Shown here piece by piece: positions 37,009 through 46,238 of a DNA stretch of 54,541 nucleotides. The translations under genes were made by a program, and so were the position numbers. Every line of letters begins with the position of its first letter. Within the stretch, counting starts at the first letter, position 1. The notes below the pieces were generated by a model that did not search any database, was not told where the DNA came from, and worked only from the letters and a program-made list of their open reading frames with translations. The stretch is from an uncultured Bacteroidales bacterium (GTDB taxonomy: Bacteria > Bacteroidota > Bacteroidia > Bacteroidales > FEN-979), in contig CAIQUS010000005.1 of assembly GCA_903875045.1 (NCBI GenBank), positions 1 through 54,541 of the forward strand. The letters run 5' to 3'.

Positions 37009-38462
37009 AAAAAATAGTCGTTCTCGGAGCCGGAATCGCCGGTCATACCTCAGCGCTGATTCTCAAGCATAAGCTGGGACGAAATCATCAGGTAATTGTT
37101 GTCAGTCCGCATGATAAATATCAGTGGATTCCTTCGAATATCTGGGTGGGCATAGGTCAAATGACCGCCAGGCAAGTTGCATTTCCTCTTGCACCGGTAT
37201 ATCGCAAAAAGGGAATTGAATTTATTCAGGCAAAGGCAACAGACATTCACCCTGAAGGGGGAAAAGACACCTCTACACCATTTGTCACTTTTGAGTACAC
37301 TTCTGATGCAAAATCAGGACAAACAGGAACAGTAGAATACGACTATCTGGTAAATGCCACAGGTCCGAAATTGAATTTTGCTGCAACGGAAGGTCTGGGC
37401 CCAAAAGGGTTTACCAATTCGGTTTGCACCTATCCGCATGCGGAGGAAGCCTGGCAGGACCTTCAAATCTCCCTGGAGAAAATGGCCAAAGGGGAAAAAC
37501 AAACATTTTTGATCGGTACCGGTCATCCTACAGCAACCTGCCAGGGAGCTGCATTTGAATATGCCCTTAATGTCGCCTTTGAAATCTCAAAAAGAAAGTT
37601 GAACGACAAAGCAGAAATCATCTGGATCACCAATGAGAATGAGGTGGGCGATTTCGGCATGGGAGGTGCATTTATCAAAAAGGGCGGATACGTTACCTCT
37701 ACCAGGGTATTTGCTGAATCAATTCTGGCTGAATATGGTATCCGATGGATTACCAAAGCAGGTGTAATAAAGGTGGAGCAGGGTCAGGCGCATTATGAAA
37801 CCCTTGATGGGGAACGACACGTTCAGAAGTTTGATTTTGCCATGCTGATCCCGTCATTTGCAGGGGCCGGGATGAAAGCATGGGATCAACAGGGCGAGGA
37901 TATCACGGCAAAACTATTTGCCCCCAGTGGATTTATGAAAGTTGACGCCGATTATACAAGCCGCCCTTATGCTGAATGGAGTTCTGCCGACTGGCCAGCC
38001 ACGTATGAAAGCCCGGCATACCCGAACATTTTTGCGGCAGGCATCGCCTTCGCGGTTCCACATCCCATCTCGCAACCAAGAACAAGTAAAAACGGACTGG
38101 CCATTTTTCCCACAGCCCCCAGAACCGGCATGCCTTCAGGTGTGATCGGAAAGGTTGTTGCACTCAACATCATCGACCGGATAAAAAACAACCACACCAA
38201 TTCGCCTCACAAAGCTTCCATGGCAAGGATGGGTGCTGCATGCATCATATCCTCTGGATATGGAATCCGCGACGGTATGGCAGCTTCCATGACGGTATTC
38301 CCTATCGTGCCTGACTACAAGCGATTTCCCGACTGGGGAAGAGATCTTAACTATACGGTAGGCGAACCCGGACTGGCAGGTCATTGGGTAAAGTTACTGC
38401 TGCACTACCTGTTTATCTACAAGGCGAAAGCAAACCCTTTCTGGTTTTTAATTCCTGAATAA
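37005..38462 (+). CDS. sqr: Sulfide:quinone oxidoreductase-like FAD protein
   Basis: A 485-residue flavoprotein of the disulfide reductase/SQR superfamily. An N-terminal Rossmann motif (VVLGAGIAGH) binds FAD; WIPSNIWVGIG is the characteristic SQR segment; YPNIFAAGIAFA is the second FAD contact. Cys141, Cys179 and Cys413 could supply the redox cysteines that carry sulfane sulfur. It ends in a hydrophobic/aromatic helix (LLLHYLFIYKAKANPFWF), as expected of a membrane-bound monotopic enzyme. SQR oxidises sulfide to polysulfide and reduces quinone. The gene overlaps the HD gene and is followed at once by a 53-residue gene. Subtype cannot be fixed from sequence alone. Confidence 0.82.
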   Translation: MKKIVVLGAGIAGHTSALILKHKLGRNHQVIVVSPHDKYQWIPSNIWVGIGQMTARQVAFPLAPVYRKKGIEFIQAKATDIHPEGGKDTSTPFVTFEYTSDAKSGQTGTVEYDYLVNATGPKLNFAATEGLGPKGFTNSVCTYPHAEEAWQDLQISLEKMAKGEKQTFLIGTGHPTATCQGAAFEYALNVAFEISKRKLNDKAEIIWITNENEVGDFGMGGAFIKKGGYVTSTRVFAESILAEYGIRWITKAGVIKVEQGQAHYETLDGERHVQKFDFAMLIPSFAGAGMKAWDQQGEDITAKLFAPSGFMKVDADYTSRPYAEWSSADWPATYESPAYPNIFAAGIAFAVPHPISQPRTSKNGLAIFPTAPRTGMPSGVIGKVVALNIIDRIKNNHTNSPHKASMARMGAACIISSGYGIRDGMAASMTVFPIVPDYKRFPDWGRDLNYTVGEPGLAGHWVKLLLHYLFIYKAKANPFWFLIPE

Positions 38463-38468
38463 CACACC

Positions 38469-38630
38469 ATGCAAGAAAAACACATTACACCTGGTCCCAA
38501 AGAAATCTCATTTCCCCCAACCCCTACCGGCGCAACACGCTTCTGGCGCAAGTTTTTTCCCTGGCAGGTGGTTCGGTTCTTCGTGCTAAACCTGAAAATT
38601 ATGAGAATTATTATCGGCGGACACTCATAG
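38469..38630 (+). CDS. Conserved-looking 53-residue protein after the SQR-like gene
   Basis: An ATG 6 bases after the SQR stop opens a 53-residue reading frame ending TAG at 38630. It starts MQEKHITPGPKE, continues TRFWRKFFPWQVVRFF and ends IMRIIIGGHS. It has an acidic/Pro-rich N terminus and a basic, amphipathic-to-hydrophobic C-terminal helix, suitable for membrane association. I do not recognise the family. Its position suggests an accessory of the SQR-like enzyme. Its stop interlocks with that of the convergent PAP2 gene: TCATAG serves both, giving a 6-base tail-to-tail overlap. Confidence 0.6.
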   Translation: MQEKHITPGPKEISFPPTPTGATRFWRKFFPWQVVRFFVLNLKIMRIIIGGHS

Positions 38631-39164
38631 GATCCGGAACACCCTTCCGAAACCCCGGGGAACAACCCAGCCAATCAACGTTCCTATGATCATTCCTGCA
38701 AGAACATCCGTGGGGTAATGAACCCCCAGCGCCATTCTGGAGTAAGCCACCAGAATGGCCCAAATATACATCGGGATGATGATCCTTTTCCTTGAAAACA
38801 ACAGGGATATGGCCGCTGCCACTGCAAATGCCTCCAGTGTATGCCCGGAAGGGAATGACGAATCACCCCCCGTAGATAACTTCTTGATGTGGGGATAGGT
38901 GGTGAAAGGGCGATCCCTGTCAATCATCGCTTTCAACCCCTGGCTTGCCACAGTAACCATGATCAAAACCGCCACCAGCGTAAAAAATTTCATACGCATG
39001 GATTTAGATTTCTTTACCACAGAAATGATGACAACCAATAAAACCAGGGCGACACTCACAAAAGTAGTCGTATCAGAAATAACCTGAAGAACCGGCACCG
39101 AATGCGGAATAATGTGGCTGTGGAGCCAGTTTAATAACGTGATATCAAAAGTAGAAAAATGCAA
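38625..39164 (-). CDS. PAP2-family membrane phosphatase
   Basis: A phosphatidic acid phosphatase type 2 protein with the three motifs KAMIDRDRPF, FPSGHT and SRMALGVHYPTD, and about five hydrophobic segments. Members dephosphorylate lipid phosphates such as phosphatidate or undecaprenyl diphosphate at the outer face of the inner membrane. I propose TTG 39164 as start (179 residues). A longer frame from TTG 39263 would overlap the MbnP gene by 88 bp and add a hydrophilic, non-conserved leader. It lies directly downstream of the MbnP gene and may be co-transcribed. Confidence 0.85.
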   Translation of the reverse strand: MHFSTFDITLLNWLHSHIIPHSVPVLQVISDTTTFVSVALVLLVVIISVVKKSKSMRMKFFTLVAVLIMVTVASQGLKAMIDRDRPFTTYPHIKKLSTGGDSSFPSGHTLEAFAVAAAISLLFSRKRIIIPMYIWAILVAYSRMALGVHYPTDVLAGMIIGTLIGWVVPRGFGRVFRIL

Positions 39165-39175
39165 TCTCAGTGTTT

Positions 39176-39994
39176 TTAGTGTTTTTCGATGGAAAAAACA
39201 TTCCACCCGTTTTCCTTTGCCATTTGCTGGGCCGCTTGGTTTTGCATAATGGCGCCTCCCCAATAATTATGATCATACACATGCGGGTCTTCAAACCATT
39301 GTCCGATGTTCATGGTGAGTCCGAAAGTGAGGTTTTCTTTGTCTGCCAATTGAAAAGATGAACCCGGCAAACTTACCCTGAACCAATTCTGGACAAACGC
39401 ATAAATCGAATCAACATTGTAACCGGAACCCTTATATAATTGCCCGATCCCAAGATGAAAATTAAATGGTGTCACACTTCCTGCTGCATCCTTCCATTTC
39501 CCGTTCATCATCATATAATGGTAACCCCCGCCAAGAACCTCCGGCCATCCCATGAGCACTTCAGGGGGATTTACATAAAGAAACGATTTGTTTTTTGCCT
39601 CAGAAATCCCAAAGGTAAATGCAATGGAATCATAATTTCCGACAGCAATCTTGTCGGAGAATTGGATTGTTTTTGTCGCCGGCATGCTCTCGTTGATATA
39701 AAATATATCCTTCACCTCCCCTATTACCTTAGCCGCTCCGTTGTTATGGTAAAAGGTGATGTCGGAAATAAAATAGATCAAATCGGTGATCAGGTAATTG
39801 TTGCCGGCGGCATTGGTGTAAATCAGCTCATTGAATTTTAACGGTTGCCCGTTCACCCGGTGATCGATCGAAAATCCGATGGTTCCTGACGGAGATGCAG
39901 GCAAAGGATCCTCTTTCCCTTTGCAGGAGGCTAACATGGTCAATATGATCAGTAAACACAGAGGCCAAAACAGGAAACAGGTGACCTTATTCAT
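39176..39994 (-). CDS. MbnP-family lipoprotein
   Basis: A 272-residue lipoprotein (lipobox LASC, Cys24). The IGFSIDHRVNGQPL segment and NNYLITDLIYFISDITF are typical of the MbnP family, which is named for a protein of the methanobactin loci and has been shown in some members to bind copper through a modified Trp. Trp residues in LMGWPEVLGGG and NGKWKD are present, as is NFHLGIG. The usual partner, the diheme MbnH, is not in this window. The next upstream gene (DUF4349) ends one base before this ATG, so both are likely translated from one mRNA. Copper handling at the outer membrane is the best guess. Confidence 0.82.
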   Translation of the reverse strand: MNKVTCFLFWPLCLLIILTMLASCKGKEDPLPASPSGTIGFSIDHRVNGQPLKFNELIYTNAAGNNYLITDLIYFISDITFYHNNGAAKVIGEVKDIFYINESMPATKTIQFSDKIAVGNYDSIAFTFGISEAKNKSFLYVNPPEVLMGWPEVLGGGYHYMMMNGKWKDAAGSVTPFNFHLGIGQLYKGSGYNVDSIYAFVQNWFRVSLPGSSFQLADKENLTFGLTMNIGQWFEDPHVYDHNYWGGAIMQNQAAQQMAKENGWNVFSIEKH

Positions 39995-40834
39995 TTAGTA
40001 CTGCTTTTTCCTTCGTTTGATGATGGCCTTTATCGCAAAAACAACCAGTGCGATCAGCAAATAAAGAGGCCAGATTGAAAATAAAAAGATGACCATGGAT
40101 TTTACCCCATCCCACCCTGCAACGATGCCCTGACCAAGCCTGTAGGTAAATTTAGACCTTGCGTTGTAGGGTAAATAAACATTGTCTTTTTCGATTTTTA
40201 CGGTAAACTCACTATAGGCAATCTGTTTATCAAGCATTTTTAACTGGCTTTCCCTGACTTCAATTTCCGTTTGAATTTCTTCAAGTTTATCTTCGATCTC
40301 CAGCAAGTCTTTCATGTCTTTTGCCCTGGATAACAAATCCCGGTATTTCTGCTCAAGCTTTTTCTTGTTTTGCAACCTGGTTGAGTCGTCAATGTACTTG
40401 AGTGATACATCTTCCACAGAAAAAGTACTTGATACAATGTTGACCTTTGAGGAGTCAAGCAATTTCAAAAACATTTCAAAATGAGAAGCCTGCACATTCA
40501 ATGACATCTCTATGTGGGCAAAGATTTCGTCTTTTACCAGATTCTCATTGGTGACATATCCGTTGCATTCCTTCACAAACTTATAAATCAGCGCTTTGGT
40601 TGCTTCAAGGTCATTGGACGCGATGGTTAATTCGCCCTTTTTCACCAGTTTTGGACTGCTGTTCTTTTCCTGGCTCGCCGACTTCACACCGGGAGGCGGA
40701 GGAGGTGGCGGTACATCTCCGGGAGATACCATCATTTCAAAACCCACCGCCTTTTCCATATACCTTTCTTTGTTTTTGCATGAAATTGCCACAAGTAAGC
40801 AGGCAATTAAGATAAGCGTGTTTCTGATTTTCAT
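39995..40834 (-). CDS. DUF4349-domain lipoprotein
   Basis: A 279-residue protein starting at ATG 40834 (ATG 40837 also possible). It is a lipoprotein (lipobox AISC, Cys19) with a short poly-Pro stretch (PPPPPPPG), a DUF4349 domain (KLVKKGELTIASND, NGYVTNENL, and a coiled coil of about 55 residues with KKLEQKYRDLLSRA and KLEEIQTEIE), and a C-terminal transmembrane helix ending in KRRKKQY. DUF4349 proteins are membrane-associated and of unknown function. Having both a lipobox and a basic C-terminal anchor suggests two membrane contacts. A longer frame from TTG 40957 would overlap the upstream gene and was rejected. Confidence 0.82.
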   Translation of the reverse strand: MKIRNTLILIACLLVAISCKNKERYMEKAVGFEMMVSPGDVPPPPPPPGVKSASQEKNSSPKLVKKGELTIASNDLEATKALIYKFVKECNGYVTNENLVKDEIFAHIEMSLNVQASHFEMFLKLLDSSKVNIVSSTFSVEDVSLKYIDDSTRLQNKKKLEQKYRDLLSRAKDMKDLLEIEDKLEEIQTEIEVRESQLKMLDKQIAYSEFTVKIEKDNVYLPYNARSKFTYRLGQGIVAGWDGVKSMVIFLFSIWPLYLLIALVVFAIKAIIKRRKKQY

Positions 40835-40943
40835 CATGAATTGATTAATTGTTTTCACCAAATGAACGACATTGCTATTCAACCATAAAGGTGCGATTAT
40901 TTTTCTTTGCCACTCGATTTTATGGAAAACTTTTTTCCGGTAC

Positions 40944-42503
40944 TCACTTCTGCTCAATCGTCACCCCGATAATCAGACACGAACGCTTATCAATAATGGG
41001 TGTAACCCTGGGAAGGGCCCATGCCGATGATCCTGCGGCAATGTCGTCGAGAAAGGTGGAAATGTCGTTCTTGGGAATGATGTCAACCATCACATCCGGG
41101 ATTTCACGGATTTTATTCAGGGCCGAGGTCCTGAAATATTTTTGTTCGGTCAGGGTTTGCGTTTTGGCATACATAAACAAAAGTTCCCTGAAGTCATTGA
41201 TGATTTGACGCCGGAGCTGGTTGGTCTCAGTAGTGTCGATTTTTGTCATCCGGTGATTTGTCCTGGCAGTGTTCACCGGGTTAACTTTTGGAGCAGCGGA
41301 TGCCGGTTGTCTGACAGGCTTACGGGCAGTTCTTTGAATGTCACAGGATCTGACCCTAAATTTTATATTGGAAGATATCGACGGAAGTGTGTCCTTGTAT
41401 GGTGTTATCTGGATAACCACCTCACCGGCGGCATTAACCTTTTCACGGTTTAATTGTAAAACGCAACTGTCGCCTTTGCCTTTCACTGGTATAATCCTCA
41501 TACCCTTGCATGGCTGGATCAGCTCCCAGCAAATTGAATCAGCGGGAATATTGGTGATAAAAGGGCCGATAACTTTCCGTGGTACGTTATTGCATATCGT
41601 ATCTTCTGCAGGTACATCAACCATTTTTATAGTGTCAGAATTTACCGGACCAGTACTGGGTGGCTCAAAAATGATGATGTGTTTTACGGTATGGTCTTTC
41701 GCAGAGCAACCACTTCCACTCAACGCAACCGAATCGGCATTTTTCGCGATTAAAAAGTTGATGCAATCGATGCTGTGAAAAATCTGAAAAACGGTGTCCA
41801 TCTGCTTTATTGCCTGATGATTTTTATTGGCAGCAGTTTCAAAATTCGCACAGCCCAATCCTTTGCCTGATTTTTTTTGGTGCTGTGATGCGTATGAACC
41901 GGTTGATACTTTCGATGCCGTATCGGATAAATTTATTTTACACCGGTAAAAATTATTGTTGACATTGCCACTGTAAAAATATACGATGCACTTTTGAGGA
42001 ACCTGCAACTCATTCAACAAATATTGGTTGATCGATACACTCTTTAATGAATCAGTTAATGCAGATTTTGCAGAAAAATCATTTCCGATTTCATTAGCCT
42101 GAAATCTGCCCTCCAGATCAGGATCGTAGTTATCGGGCGACAGGGTGAAAATACTGCGTATGAAGCGCTGCCAGTCATTCATGCCGAGTTTTTGAACATT
42201 GCTGATCATCACATTGGCATCCAGCCTTTTTAAGGCAACATTCGGCTTGAAACGCTGTAACAAAGTGTCAGCATCTTTTACAGACAGCAGATTTTTGATG
42301 TACAGCAGATTTACGAAATCCACAGGAAATTTATCAGTCGGTTTGTCCCCAAGCCTGTCGGCAATGACTATTTCCTGCTTAATGGTTTCTAATCTTTTAC
42401 AACTGCAACTGCGTTGTGAGCAACCTAACGCAACAAACAACAAAAGCCATAAAGCCTTACTAACCATCGACTGCCTGTTTATTTGAAGATATTTCATATT
42501 CAT
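40944..42503 (-). CDS. Cys-rich lipoprotein of unknown family (last gene of seven-gene run)
   Basis: I do not recognise this 519-residue protein. It starts at ATG 42503 (ATG 42497 possible), has a signal peptide and lipobox (VALGC), then further Cys in SQRSCSCKR. The middle has extended beta-like stretches (KCIVYFYSGNVNNN, ICWELIQPCKG) and a Thr/Pro-rich linker. The C-terminal ~130 residues begin TNQLRRQIINDFRELL and end SCLIIGVTIEQK, a mixed alpha/beta segment. An outer-membrane location follows from the lipobox. It is 31 bp downstream of the duplicated membrane-protein gene. It could be the outer lipoprotein of an envelope complex. Confidence 0.6.
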   Translation of the reverse strand: MNMKYLQINRQSMVSKALWLLLFVALGCSQRSCSCKRLETIKQEIVIADRLGDKPTDKFPVDFVNLLYIKNLLSVKDADTLLQRFKPNVALKRLDANVMISNVQKLGMNDWQRFIRSIFTLSPDNYDPDLEGRFQANEIGNDFSAKSALTDSLKSVSINQYLLNELQVPQKCIVYFYSGNVNNNFYRCKINLSDTASKVSTGSYASQHQKKSGKGLGCANFETAANKNHQAIKQMDTVFQIFHSIDCINFLIAKNADSVALSGSGCSAKDHTVKHIIIFEPPSTGPVNSDTIKMVDVPAEDTICNNVPRKVIGPFITNIPADSICWELIQPCKGMRIIPVKGKGDSCVLQLNREKVNAAGEVVIQITPYKDTLPSISSNIKFRVRSCDIQRTARKPVRQPASAAPKVNPVNTARTNHRMTKIDTTETNQLRRQIINDFRELLFMYAKTQTLTEQKYFRTSALNKIREIPDVMVDIIPKNDISTFLDDIAAGSSAWALPRVTPIIDKRSCLIIGVTIEQK

Positions 42504-42534
42504 CCTGTCTGTTATGTTAAACAAAACGTTTTCT

Positions 42535-44640
42535 TTAAGCAAGATCAACCCTGTGATTTTCAGGATGGACGTGGATTGTGTTTATATGATTTTGTGGGGC
42601 ATCACGTTCGGGGGGCATCAGCGGAGGTGGCAGTTGAATATGTCCTAAAAAAGTGGGTGAACCTGTTACAGGGGCCAGTCCCATCACATTGGTGATTTGA
42701 TGATGAAGCGTGTATTTAATAAAACATTCCCGCTCTGATGCCGTTGGCAAAGCAAGGCTGATATTGCTGATTTGCTGATCGGTAATTAATCCAAAAGTAT
42801 ATAACGTGTTGTTTATCAAATAATGACCTCCGTGGGGAATGATGGTATTCATCTGCATTCCCCCGGGAAGGCCTATGGTTGTTGTTAAATACAATGGAAA
42901 ATCAGGTACGGTAAATGCGTGGGTAAGCTTATGTGCCAGCCGTTCCCGGCCAAGCCTGAATCTGTAATAACTTTCAGCAAAGAAATATCCGGTTGAATAG
43001 ATATGAATGAATGCGACCAGCGCGTAGGTGATGGCGATCATGAGCGGTATCACTCCAAATGATTGCCCTGCCTGAAACCAGCCATCAATAAAGCCAAAGG
43101 TTTTAAATGCCGCGATACCGCAAATACAGGTATAAAAGAAGTAGGAAACCATGCTGAATCGCTTGATGGCCCTGAGTCGCCATGCAATTCTCACCGGATC
43201 AGGGGGGAGATTCCCGGACGAACCGTTATCTCCCGGCTCGGGAAAAGTAAATGGAGGAGTACATGGAGGATGGATCAGGGCCAGCTGATTTTTTAACATG
43301 GCCAGCCTTCCTTTATTCCAATGCGCCCCGATGGCAAAAATAAAGTCAAGTAAAAAAAAGAGTCCGGCAAACAAAATGTTTCCAAAAAACCCATAGAAAG
43401 CAATCAGGCCAACAATCTCCAGAACAACTGCCAGCGAAAACAGAAAAGTATCTGTCTGAAAATTGGCGGTATCAAAAAAACCGGGGGACTGAAATGTTCC
43501 TCCCTGGTAAATCTGTTTGCGGGTATGCAACCAGATTCTTTTCGTTTCAAGACTGGGTGTAAACCAGGGATATGCCTCATCGTCATTCATAAGTGGCTGG
43601 GCAGGTGGCAAAGGAAATACCGGGGCAGGTGGTGGTTCGGGTACGACCGGGGGTGGGGCCTGGTTGTGGGCCGGGTTGTTCGACAAAATGGTGGTTAACT
43701 GATGAAATAAGGCATACTTTAAAAAGACATCCCGTTTTTCGTTCAGAACAGATCCGTTCGGGTCGTTGATGTTTTGCCTGATCTGTCCGATTTGAACATC
43801 TGTAAGTACTCCAAACGTGAATAATGTGTTGTATTTGAGCCAGTGATTGTTACATTGAATATGCGTTCGGGGTAAAATCAGCGGTTGCCGGTTTGGCGGA
43901 TCAGGATAGGTAAATTCCAATCCGCTTCGCAACTGTATATTGGCTACGGCATAAGGATTCAGCATATCGGTGGAAAAATTCCGGGTGAACTCATGATCAT
44001 TTGCCTCCCTTTTTGTCAGAAACCGGACATAAAGTTCTGCAAAAAAATACCCGGTCGCATAAATGTGTATAAATGCAACAACGGCATAAGTCACGGCGAT
44101 AAGGATCGGAATCACCCCAAATTCATTGCCGCTTTGAAACCATCCATTGAAAAACCCGGCCACTTTAAAGGCCGCAATTCCTGCAATGAGGATATAAAAA
44201 GCGACGGCAAACATTTTAAACCGGGTGATGGCTTGCTTTCTCCACCTGATCCTTGCGGCAACAGGCTTCAGATTTCCGCTTCTGCCCGTGTCGTTCGATT
44301 CCCCGAATTCAAAATCACGGACAAGTGCCAACTGATTTTTCAGTTCGGTCCATCGCCCCATATTCCAATGTGAACAAATAGCAAAAATGAAGTCGAGTAC
44401 AAAAAAAAGTGCTGCGAATAATATGCTTTCAAAAAAAACATAAAAAACAACAAGGCCGATAATTTCCAGGAGTACCGCCATGGTGAAAAGAAAAGCGTCG
44501 GTTCCGAAACCGGCCGTATCGAACAATCCGGGCGATTGAAAATTTGTGCCCCTCAGCGCCCTTTTTCTGGTATACAGCCATTTATAAAGTGTTCCCGGAC
44601 TGGGCGAATACCATGGAAACCGATAAAGAATTTGATTCAT
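42535..44640 (-). CDS. Internally duplicated multi-pass membrane protein of unknown family
   Basis: A 701-residue protein made of two similar halves (about residues 8-330 and 365-690) joined by a Pro-rich linker (PPPVVPEPPPAPVFPLPP). Both halves carry the same signatures in order: a Tyr/Trp-rich start (PWYSPSP / PWFTPSL), FQSPG-FDTA, a hydrophobic run with LDFIFAI, HWN-GR, LKNQLALI, then FFNGWFQSG / FIDGWFQAG and TYA-VAFIHIY-TGYFFAE. Each half has about four transmembrane segments. ATG 44640 was used. A TTG/TGA overlap with the permease gene 20 bases upstream is an alternative start. I know no named family with this layout. Confidence 0.65.
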   Translation of the reverse strand: MNQILYRFPWYSPSPGTLYKWLYTRKRALRGTNFQSPGLFDTAGFGTDAFLFTMAVLLEIIGLVVFYVFFESILFAALFFVLDFIFAICSHWNMGRWTELKNQLALVRDFEFGESNDTGRSGNLKPVAARIRWRKQAITRFKMFAVAFYILIAGIAAFKVAGFFNGWFQSGNEFGVIPILIAVTYAVVAFIHIYATGYFFAELYVRFLTKREANDHEFTRNFSTDMLNPYAVANIQLRSGLEFTYPDPPNRQPLILPRTHIQCNNHWLKYNTLFTFGVLTDVQIGQIRQNINDPNGSVLNEKRDVFLKYALFHQLTTILSNNPAHNQAPPPVVPEPPPAPVFPLPPAQPLMNDDEAYPWFTPSLETKRIWLHTRKQIYQGGTFQSPGFFDTANFQTDTFLFSLAVVLEIVGLIAFYGFFGNILFAGLFFLLDFIFAIGAHWNKGRLAMLKNQLALIHPPCTPPFTFPEPGDNGSSGNLPPDPVRIAWRLRAIKRFSMVSYFFYTCICGIAAFKTFGFIDGWFQAGQSFGVIPLMIAITYALVAFIHIYSTGYFFAESYYRFRLGRERLAHKLTHAFTVPDFPLYLTTTIGLPGGMQMNTIIPHGGHYLINNTLYTFGLITDQQISNISLALPTASERECFIKYTLHHQITNVMGLAPVTGSPTFLGHIQLPPPLMPPERDAPQNHINTIHVHPENHRVDLA

Positions 44641-44657
44641 AGCCGTTTGTGTTATTT

Positions 44658-46202
44658 TCAATTGATTGTTCCTTTACGTTGTTCCCTTTCATAAATGAGG
44701 TCGCCAGGCGATTTTCTGACCAGGATCCATACGGTAACTAATGTTTTACCTACTGCCGCCATGATAATTACAAGAATGAATGCGACCAGCCATATATTAA
44801 CCAATGAAAAAAAATCCTGGTCAGTTTTCAGGATTAACAATTTTTTCAGGATGAATATTTCAAAAAGTTCCCCGGCTGCATACGATAAAATGAAGGCGAT
44901 GGTGATCGAAATCAATAAAATTTTCAACACAACATAAGTGTAAATTTCGATGATGATGTTGCGATTGGCCCCAAATGCCAGGAAATTACCAAGATTCCTC
45001 TTTACCCTGTCAAGATGGTTTTTCAATGAATTTGAGAGAAAGATCAGTATCGACAAGCCGGAAATAACCAAAACCAAAAGAATGGCACCCAATGAAATAT
45101 TCAGGGAAAACAAAAAATTCTGCCTTTGCTCTACGGTCTCCATGTTGATCGAAACGTTATACCGGTTCTTGATATAATCAGAGAATTCTTTTAATTTATC
45201 AAGCCGGCTGAATTCAACAGCCAGGTAATCGAAATTAAAATTCTTCTTCTTTTTTGAATAGTTATAATTGGCCTCCTGTGATGTGTCATTTACAACCCCG
45301 GAATAGACTCCGAAATGAAAGTTCCGAAGAGCGGGTAGCTGGTAAAGTAAACTCAGCCGATTCTCAAAAATTTGCTGCGTCGTGGTTTTTTGGTTCAAAA
45401 AAAAGAGGATGGTCAAACCTTTCTCAGCATCGTAACCTGTTGAATCAGCAGACGCATTATATGTTTGTTCAAGTGCCGTTTTAAAGACTTCAACCTGTTT
45501 CCTCTCTTCGGTTTCAATAAAAAGTTTGGAATAGACAAGGTCGGCGGGATAACAATAAGACTTCATTATGTAGAAAGAATCGGTACACAGCACATCCGCA
45601 TGGTCCGGAAGTTCCTTTACAACCCCGAGGATGGGAACCGGCACATAGAATTGGTCATACAATCCATACATCAGGTATCTGACCGAATCACGGTGAAACC
45701 CTGTTTTTTCAAGGAATTTGGAGGTAACAACAAATCCAAATGGTTCCTTTTGAAATACATTGACCGTAGATGTGGATTTATGGGTATTATTCGAATCCAG
45801 CAGTGTCAGAATAATGGAACTTTTGGAGTCAATGGTTCTTGCCTTTGGCAAAGGCAGACCGGAAGAATGTCCTTTCCGGTCGAGAAATGAAGCCCCGAAA
45901 CCCTTTGACATGTAAATATTTCTGATTAAAAAACGGCTCTTTAAACCCGGGTCGGCCAAATCGGCCATCAAGTTCAGGGATGATTCCTGTACACTTTTGG
46001 TCACTTCAATGTTGATCCAGTTTGAAAAAGGATTGACCGCCAGTTTCTTTTGATATTCCAGTGCTTTATTGGCAAAACCGATGCATAAAAATGTAAGGAT
46101 CAGAATCCCTGATAAATAGGTGATTGTGCGGTACCTGAACCCGGCGATGGCCATAAATTCATTTTTACGAACAACTTGCCGGAATGTGTATTTTTTTTTC
46201 AT
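44658..46202 (-). CDS. FtsX/MacB-type ABC transporter permease
   Basis: A 514-residue permease. One transmembrane helix lies near residues 26-44, followed by a large periplasmic domain (about 50-360) and three more helices (about 365-390, 420-440 and 470-495). This is the MacB/LolC/FtsX topology (type VII ABC exporters), which act as mechanical transducers on periplasmic partners, rather than as substrate channels. The periplasmic domain is not obviously like MacB or LolC. It is 36 bp downstream of the ATPase gene, on the same strand, so the pair forms one transporter. Confidence 0.82.
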   Translation of the reverse strand: MKKKYTFRQVVRKNEFMAIAGFRYRTITYLSGILILTFLCIGFANKALEYQKKLAVNPFSNWINIEVTKSVQESSLNLMADLADPGLKSRFLIRNIYMSKGFGASFLDRKGHSSGLPLPKARTIDSKSSIILTLLDSNNTHKSTSTVNVFQKEPFGFVVTSKFLEKTGFHRDSVRYLMYGLYDQFYVPVPILGVVKELPDHADVLCTDSFYIMKSYCYPADLVYSKLFIETEERKQVEVFKTALEQTYNASADSTGYDAEKGLTILFFLNQKTTTQQIFENRLSLLYQLPALRNFHFGVYSGVVNDTSQEANYNYSKKKKNFNFDYLAVEFSRLDKLKEFSDYIKNRYNVSINMETVEQRQNFLFSLNISLGAILLVLVISGLSILIFLSNSLKNHLDRVKRNLGNFLAFGANRNIIIEIYTYVVLKILLISITIAFILSYAAGELFEIFILKKLLILKTDQDFFSLVNIWLVAFILVIIMAAVGKTLVTVWILVRKSPGDLIYEREQRKGTIN

Positions 46203-46238
46203 GATACTTCAACCAAAGTGTAAAAACCGGTTCCCATT

